Origin: Schaalia vaccimaxillae DSM 15804
GTDB lineage: Bacteria > Actinomycetota > Actinomycetes > Actinomycetales > Actinomycetaceae
DNA: 64,000 nucleotides
Direction: 5' to 3'
Assembly: GCF_000420425.1 (NCBI RefSeq)
Contig: NZ_ATUX01000005.1
Coordinates: 558,001-622,000 of the forward strand
Both the position numbers and the translations under genes were made by a program. A model generated the notes under the pieces. The model saw nothing but the letters and a program-made list of their open reading frames with translations, searched no databases and was not told the origin of the DNA. Positions 62,060 through 64,000 of the stretch are shown one piece after another (position 1 is the stretch's first letter; each line of letters begins with the position of its first letter).

Positions 62060-63655
62060 TTATTCATCGCAGAGCATTGATGTAGCGCGTGGATGAGATT
62101 CCTGCTCTTCTTTGAAACTTATGTGAGTGAGCGCAATGATGCATAGGAAGATGATTAACAGACTCAGTGAGGCAATGATCCAGACGGACATCGGGCTGAT
62201 TGGGATGTCCCACCACCACTGGATGTTGTGATTGAGGTTGAGCTTTTGAGGACCGGAAAGTCCGTGGACATAACGGGTGAGTACCTTGTGAAGTGTCAGT
62301 GAGTGAGCGATGACCATGCATGTAGAGAAAAGAATGAGCTGAGGTGTTGCGAAAATTGGCTTGTGGGTATCGGTGAGGACGAAAAGGAAGAAGAAGAGAA
62401 CCGCGAGCAGGGGGAGGAGATAGCGCGGTTGGTAGGTCGTCAGATCATCGAATACGCGACGAATCACCATGATGATGGGGAGTCCGCACATGGCACCGAA
62501 TACCATGAGTGCCGCCATCCATTTGCGCCAAGAACCTGGACGTAGGGCTGCGAATAGTGCTCCACCGGAACTGATTAGAAGAAGAACGACAGATGACTCG
62601 TCCATAGGGACGTCGAACCATCCAGGTCCCTTGAGAAAGCCATAAAAGCCCCCGAAGAGTTCGGGCAGATCGAGGAATACTCGAACGATGGTTTCCACGA
62701 TTCCAGCAGAGGTGCCGGTAGGAGTGGAAGAACCCTCCGCTGGGCCGGACCTTCCAGCGGTGAGAATCTCGATGAGGCCGATAACCCCTAGGAATGTTGT
62801 TGCGGTGGCGTGTATCCACAGACTTCGGTTCCACTGCACAGCGAAGAATAGGGCCATGGCAACGACGAATATGTAGAGCGCAGAATCGAAGCGGGATGTG
62901 AAAGAAAGGTTCGCTCCGACGATCGCCGCGGCAAACAAGAGCCAGCGTCGAATGCCATGCGAATGGATGGATCCGAACATCCCTGCTGCCGTCGCTATAG
63001 TGCCTGTGATCGACCATGAACTCGGGTTATTCGAAGAAATGAAGTAGATCCCCATAGGGATCCACGAGGCCATCAGGGCGAACGCGTAGTGATGGCGGAA
63101 GACTTTAGGGAGCAGACAGCCGATGACTCCCAACAATGCGATAGCGATGAGGACATTGGCAGTCCTCATTATGAGTACTGATTCGCGGACTTCGGAGTCG
63201 GTCAGAAAATGGTGAAAGCGGTAGTATCCCGTCGGATATGCGCCATCATCGTACCGTGTTGCCCAACGGGTCTCGTCTTCTGCAAATTTGGAGGAACAGG
63301 CTGCGGATTCTTCAGGTTTGAATGCGTAACACGGGGAGTTATTACCAATGGGGAGCGGGACCTGTATCTCTGTTACTCCATTGACTGTCCTTGTTGGACA
63401 CGAGTCGCTGACTGGATGGGGACACCAAATGGAATCGAGATGGTAATCGTCGTCAGGAGAAGCGCCGACAGGCGAAGCGATGACCCATGCCGCACCGGTA
63501 ACCAGTAGTGAAACTAATAGAAGGCAACGCAACGTCAGGCGGGTCCATACATGCCGCCGCATTGCTGTGCGCATCAGAACTTGCCGTCGGCCCCTGAGTG
63601 GGGATTCGGTTCTTTCATCGCATCCTGGTGTCATACGGGTGTCCTCAGAGGTCAA
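62060..63655 (-). CDS. DUF2142-like multi-pass membrane protein, possible extracellular-face glycosyltransferase
   Basis: 531 aa with about 12 membrane helices. The first helix (LRCLLLVSLLVTGAAWVIAS) is followed by a large extracellular loop with acidic PDDDYHLDSIWC and several Cys, then YYRFHHFLTDSEVRESVLIM. Helices such as ALLGVIGCLLPKVF and LYIFVVAMALFFAVQW follow. Acidic residues in the first outer loop are the usual catalytic mark of GT-C transferases that use polyprenyl-phosphate sugars, which would suit the neighbouring GT2. The start is uncertain, since several Mets lie in the first 32 residues. Confidence 0.75.
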   Translation of the reverse strand: MTSEDTRMTPGCDERTESPLRGRRQVLMRTAMRRHVWTRLTLRCLLLVSLLVTGAAWVIASPVGASPDDDYHLDSIWCPHPVSDSCPTRTVNGVTEIQVPLPIGNNSPCYAFKPEESAACSSKFAEDETRWATRYDDGAYPTGYYRFHHFLTDSEVRESVLIMRTANVLIAIALLGVIGCLLPKVFRHHYAFALMASWIPMGIYFISSNNPSSWSITGTIATAAGMFGSIHSHGIRRWLLFAAAIVGANLSFTSRFDSALYIFVVAMALFFAVQWNRSLWIHATATTFLGVIGLIEILTAGRSGPAEGSSTPTGTSAGIVETIVRVFLDLPELFGGFYGFLKGPGWFDVPMDESSVVLLLISSGGALFAALRPGSWRKWMAALMVFGAMCGLPIIMVIRRVFDDLTTYQPRYLLPLLAVLFFFLFVLTDTHKPIFATPQLILFSTCMVIAHSLTLHKVLTRYVHGLSGPQKLNLNHNIQWWWDIPISPMSVWIIASLSLLIIFLCIIALTHISFKEEQESHPRATSMLCDE

Positions 63656-63679
63656 AGGGCAGTAGCTCCTGGATGTTCA

Positions 63680-64000
63680 CTACGATCGAAAGTATTTCGA
63701 CACATAGGAATCGAGACGCTCCATTGAGTCGCCGGGGATGAAACCTGTGGCTTCGATCTTTGACAGGTCAAGGCTACTGTGGAGAGGACGGGGCGCGACC
63801 CCTTCCTTGCCCGCGTAGTACTCCTTGGTAGTGACGGGAGTGATCTCGTTGGGGTCGTGTCCAAGCAACTCATAAACGCGCTTGGCGACGTCGGCCCAAG
63901 ACACGGTTTCTCCTTCCCCGGAAAGATTATAGGTACCGTACTCGGGACGTGTGGACAGGAGATGAATAATTCCAGCTGCAAGATCCGCAGTGAAAGTCAG
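63680..64000 (-). CDS. rmlD: dTDP-4-dehydrorhamnose reductase, C-terminal part (runs off the right edge)
   Basis: The minus-strand frame is open from the window edge to the stop at 63680-63682, about 106 codons. FTADLAAGIIHLLST, GTYNLSGEGETVSWADVAKR and RPLHSSLDLSKIEATGF are the C-terminal motifs of RmlD, which makes dTDP-L-rhamnose for surface polymers. In many Actinomycetales RmlD is fused behind RmlC; the missing N-terminus prevents a check. It lies 24 bp upstream of the membrane protein gene on the same strand. Confidence 0.88.
   Translation of the reverse strand: MTFTADLAAGIIHLLSTRPEYGTYNLSGEGETVSWADVAKRVYELLGHDPNEITPVTTKEYYAGKEGVAPRPLHSSLDLSKIEATGFIPGDSMERLDSYVSKYFRS

Overview
The window reads as a chromosomal segment of a high-to-moderate GC actinobacterium, most likely an oral or mucosal Actinomycetaceae member (Actinomyces or Schaalia type). 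The reasons are an actinobacterial gene set (typA, a 7Fe-8S ferredoxin, dapC, gltA, dapD, maf, a class III cyclase, two LytR-CpsA-Psr proteins), frequent GTG starts, and a surface-polysaccharide region with a phosphocholine (lic) module. The genus is inference from gene content; no rRNA or other typing marker is present.

Region 1 (1-3283) holds the start of xseA, a DUF559-type protein and ychF. Region 2 (about 3284 to about 14430) is an integrative, probably mobilizable element inserted directly behind ychF. Its order is: large serine integrase, an iteron-like repeat field, ardA antirestriction gene, a restriction-modification cassette (nuclease-methyltransferase fusion, a specificity gene interrupted at a (CA)8 tract, and a small Xre controller), a Pre/Mob-like relaxase with an inverted-repeat-rich oriT candidate upstream, a small coiled-coil protein, a P4/D5-type replication helicase, and a small HTH protein. 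On its right flank lies the 5' end of an exporter-type lipoprotein gene behind two DtxR-like iron boxes; the rest of that gene is missing.

Region 3 (14.8-24.9 kb) has two small unknowns, meso-diaminopimelate dehydrogenase (ddh), and a five-gene catabolic operon: MFS transporter, DeoR repressor, zinc dehydrogenase, class I aldolase and FGGY kinase. Its promoter is flanked by two GATC-N5-GATC operator candidates. An acyltransferase and a hexose-6-phosphate mutarotase-like protein follow. Region 4 (25-39 kb) is housekeeping: typA, fdxA, dapC, gltA, a DnaA-box-rich gap, dapD, maf, an adenylate cyclase, an OmpR/histidine kinase pair, purK, purE and galE.

Region 5 (39-64 kb) is cell-surface glycopolymer biology. 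Two LCP ligases sit beside a GT2/DUF2304 pair. The UDP-2,3-diacetamido-glucuronate type genes (acetyltransferase, aminotransferase, oxidoreductase and, 5 kb on, the UDP-sugar 6-dehydrogenase) are interleaved with glycosyltransferases and a flippase. Next comes a lic locus: a choline-binding-repeat protein split by one TGA, then a wHTH-LicC-LicA fusion, LicB and LicD. More glycosyltransferases, a second flippase, a second GT2/DUF2304 pair, a DUF2142-like membrane protein and the end of rmlD follow. Together these genes would make a diacetamido-sugar and rhamnose containing polymer, attach it to the wall through the LCP proteins, and decorate it with phosphocholine.
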